Source: Symbiodinium natans (lineage: Eukaryota; Sar; Dinophyceae; Suessiales; Symbiodiniaceae). From it: a stretch of 64,000 nt of DNA. Both the position numbers and the translations under genes were made by a program. Positions 62,336 to 64,000 of this stretch are shown one piece after another; position 1 is the stretch's first letter, and each line of letters starts with the position of its first letter. Location of the stretch: positions 62,001 through 126,000 of the forward strand of contig CAJNDS010000178.1 of NCBI GenBank assembly GCA_905221605.1, written 5' to 3'. Under the pieces are notes generated by a model. The model searched no databases, was not told where the DNA came from, and saw only the letters and a list, made by a program, of their open reading frames with translations.

Positions 62336-63182
62336 CTTGGGGGTTTGGGACATTTTGGTGGTCGGGAACCAGGAAAGAAAGGTTTAGGGTTTAGGGTTTA
62401 GGGCTTAGGGTTTAGGGTTTAGGGCTTAGGGTTTAGGGCTTAACAAACAAAACTGTCATGAACCCTAAGCCCAGACACACCCTAAACCCTAAACTCTACG
62501 CAATTCAGCTTTCAGGGTTTAGGGTTGAGGGCTACTCAGGTACATATGGACTATATCACAACAATTAAGGGTTCAGGAGGGAGGTTGAGGGTCCTTTCAG
62601 AGTCCCCTCGCCCTAAACCAAAAACCCTAAACCCTAAACCCTAAACCCTAACCCCTAACCCTAAACCCTAAACCCTAAACCAGATCCCAACCCCAAGGCA
62701 AGGAACAAAATCAAGCATCCCGGACCCCGCCATCGTATTCGGCAGTCTTTAGGGTTTAGGGTTTAGGGTTTTAGGGTTTTAGGGTGTAGGGTGTAGGGTT
62801 TAGGGTTTAGGGGTTTAGGGTTTAGGGTTTAGGATTTAGGGTTTAGGGTTTAGGGCCAGCCGAGGCATCCACTGGCTCCAGTCCGCGCGCAGGCGCTGGA
62901 GGCGGAAGAACCTGGTTGTGGTGAGCATCTTCGGGTTTAGGGTCTACTACTTCGGGTTTAGGGCTTAGGGCTTAGGGCTTGGGGTTTGGGGTTTGGGGTT
63001 AAGGGTTTAGGGTTTAGGGTTTAGGGTAACCGAAAACCTCAAACCCTAGACCCTAAACCCCAAACCCCTGAACCCTGAACCCTTTCCTGGTGCAAGCCAT
63101 GACTGGGTTCCTTAACAAGGCTCATTTAGGACGTGGTGTGCGCTTTTTGCGTGTGACAAGTTGATGGAAAATAATGATCCCA
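62336..63182. repeat. Arrays with two exon-like islands
   Basis: TTTAGGG at 62382-62440, CCCTAAA at 62610-62680, TTTAGGG at 62752-62855 and 62935-63027. The island 62689-62747 reads MAGSGMLDFVPCLGVGI on minus before GTTTAGGG. The island 62862-62935 is open at near-total GC3 on both strands (minus MLTTTRFFRLQRLRADWS; plus RGIHWLQSARRRWRRKN). Confidence 0.6.
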
Positions 63183-63280
63183 CCCTTAAGAACCCCAAAC
63201 AAGAAAATCTTCCTTGTTAAGGGCAGTAGATGGATTATTGTTTTTGCTTTATTCTTTTGGGGTTCTTAAGCAAATAGTAG
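63183..63280. mobile_element. MITE-like palindrome, family IV
   Basis: CCCTTAAGAACCCC on the left and GGGGTTCTTAAGCAAATAGT on the right; same ends as 15388 and 37881. Confidence 0.55.
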
Positions 63281-63810
63281 TTTAGGGTCTATGATCTAGG
63301 TTTTATACTCCATGTAGTTGAAGCTGAGGGTGCACAGGCAGCTAAGGGGAGTTTTGACACTCAGCCCCAAGCTTCGGGGGGGTTTGGGGTTCAGGGCTTC
63401 TAGTTCAACCGCCGAGCCCCTAAACCCCTCAAACCCTAAATTAAACCCCTACAGAAAAACTTGCGGGTGTGGGTGTGGGGGAGGGGGAGGGGGAGGGGGG
63501 GGGGGGAGGGGGAGGGGAGGGGGAGGGGGGGGGAGGGGAGGGGGAGGGAAGGGGGGGGAGGGGGTAGGGGGCTTAGGGGATTCGGGAATGAGGTAGCGTG
63601 TTTACTCCCTTAAACAGAGTTCTCTGGCAGGATATGAAGCCTAGTTCCTCGAAGCTCCCAAAAATCTAGGCTTTCCTGGTACTAGTACTCAGAACAAGCC
63701 CCTCAAGAAGGACTTCGAGGCACTTATCCTGGGCAATGGGTTGTGTACACACGCACACCCACGCAGAGAGAGAGAGAGAGGGAGGGACAGATAGAGCGAG
63801 AGAGAGAGAC

Positions 63811-63841
<31 letters not shown>

Positions 63842-64000
63842 AAGAGCGAGAGAGGGAGAGAGAGAGAGAGAGAGAGAACCCCCCCAAAATCCACCGAAAG
63901 AGCTGTCTCCCTCAACTCGTCTTCCAAACCCTTGAGCCCTCATGCCCCTAAGGATTAACAAAGAAACTCTAAGGGCCCTTACGACCTAATACCTACCCAG
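63281..64000. repeat. G-rich minisatellite and (GA)n tract
   Basis: GGGGGAG repeats lie at 63466-63575 and (GA)n with interruptions at 63766-63878. Flanking unique DNA shows no supported exon. Confidence 0.8.

Noticed and set aside
63666-63961. Ser/Leu-rich open frames
   Set aside because: Same cause: a GA microsatellite.
1-64000. Chromosome-end (true telomere) sequence
   Set aside because: Arrays are short, in both orientations, interrupted and interleaved with exon-like islands across the whole window.
1-64000. CRISPR array
   Set aside because: The regular repeats are telomeric or microsatellite; no spacer-repeat structure and the DNA is eukaryotic.

Overview
This window reads as nuclear DNA of a dinoflagellate, most like the Symbiodiniaceae. 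That assignment is my inference from five signs. The dominant repeat is the seven-base unit TTTAGGG (plant/alga/dinoflagellate telomere type), present in well over a hundred short arrays of both orientations. The clearest spliced gene has seven introns, all beginning GC instead of GT, as is frequent in dinoflagellates. Coding pieces strongly prefer G or C at third codon positions. Two genes belong to families that are very abundant in Symbiodiniaceae: a ubiquitin-like/RCC1-like repeat protein and an SBBP beta-propeller repeat protein. Genes run in the same direction over long distances, mostly on the minus strand. No bacterial, organellar, rRNA, tRNA or CRISPR feature was recognised.

The window at first looks like telomere-repeat junk, because very few long open frames exist. 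Reading the 30-150 base GC-rich islands between the arrays changes the picture. Many islands carry a protein-like frame with high GC3, a pyrimidine-rich AG acceptor on one side and a GT or GC donor on the other, and neighbouring islands often join in compatible phase. I therefore interpret much of the window as genes cut into very small exons whose introns are filled with telomere-type arrays. Several donors lie inside the repeat itself (exon|GTTTAGGG). These models were built by eye; none was checked against RNA or a database.

Layout. 1-14.9 kb: a minus-strand gene whose mini-exons (30-54 bases, phase 0) encode coiled coil, plus isolated other exons, including a plus-strand 3'-terminal exon at 5879-6067. 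15.9-21.0 kb: a second minus-strand gene with proline-rich PPPPY-type exons, ending at 15858. 22.7-24.5 kb: a plus-strand SBBP repeat gene, tandemly duplicated exon by exon. 24.5-27.3 kb: no gene recognised. 27.4-32.2 kb: a ten-exon minus-strand model (208 codons, phases consistent). 33.5-38.3 kb: two further minus-strand models. 38.8-42.3 kb: isolated plus-strand exons. 42.7-46.8 kb: a complete four-exon minus-strand model of 108 codons with ATG and stop, one intron of which carries a minisatellite. 47.3-48.8 kb: the intact single-exon ubiquitin-like/RCC1-like gene. 49.5-62.3 kb: more minus-strand mini-exon models, best at 49.5-51.4, 52.6-53.0 and 54.4-57.8 kb. Scattered through this are at least eight families of short palindromic elements (MITE-like), several with a telomere array lodged inside them, a 240-base inverted duplication (53.5/57.4 kb), one direct head-to-head telomere-array junction (51668), poly-G tracts, GA and TA microsatellites, and minisatellites.

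Nothing in the sequence shows how the genes work together functionally; no metabolic pathway can be inferred.
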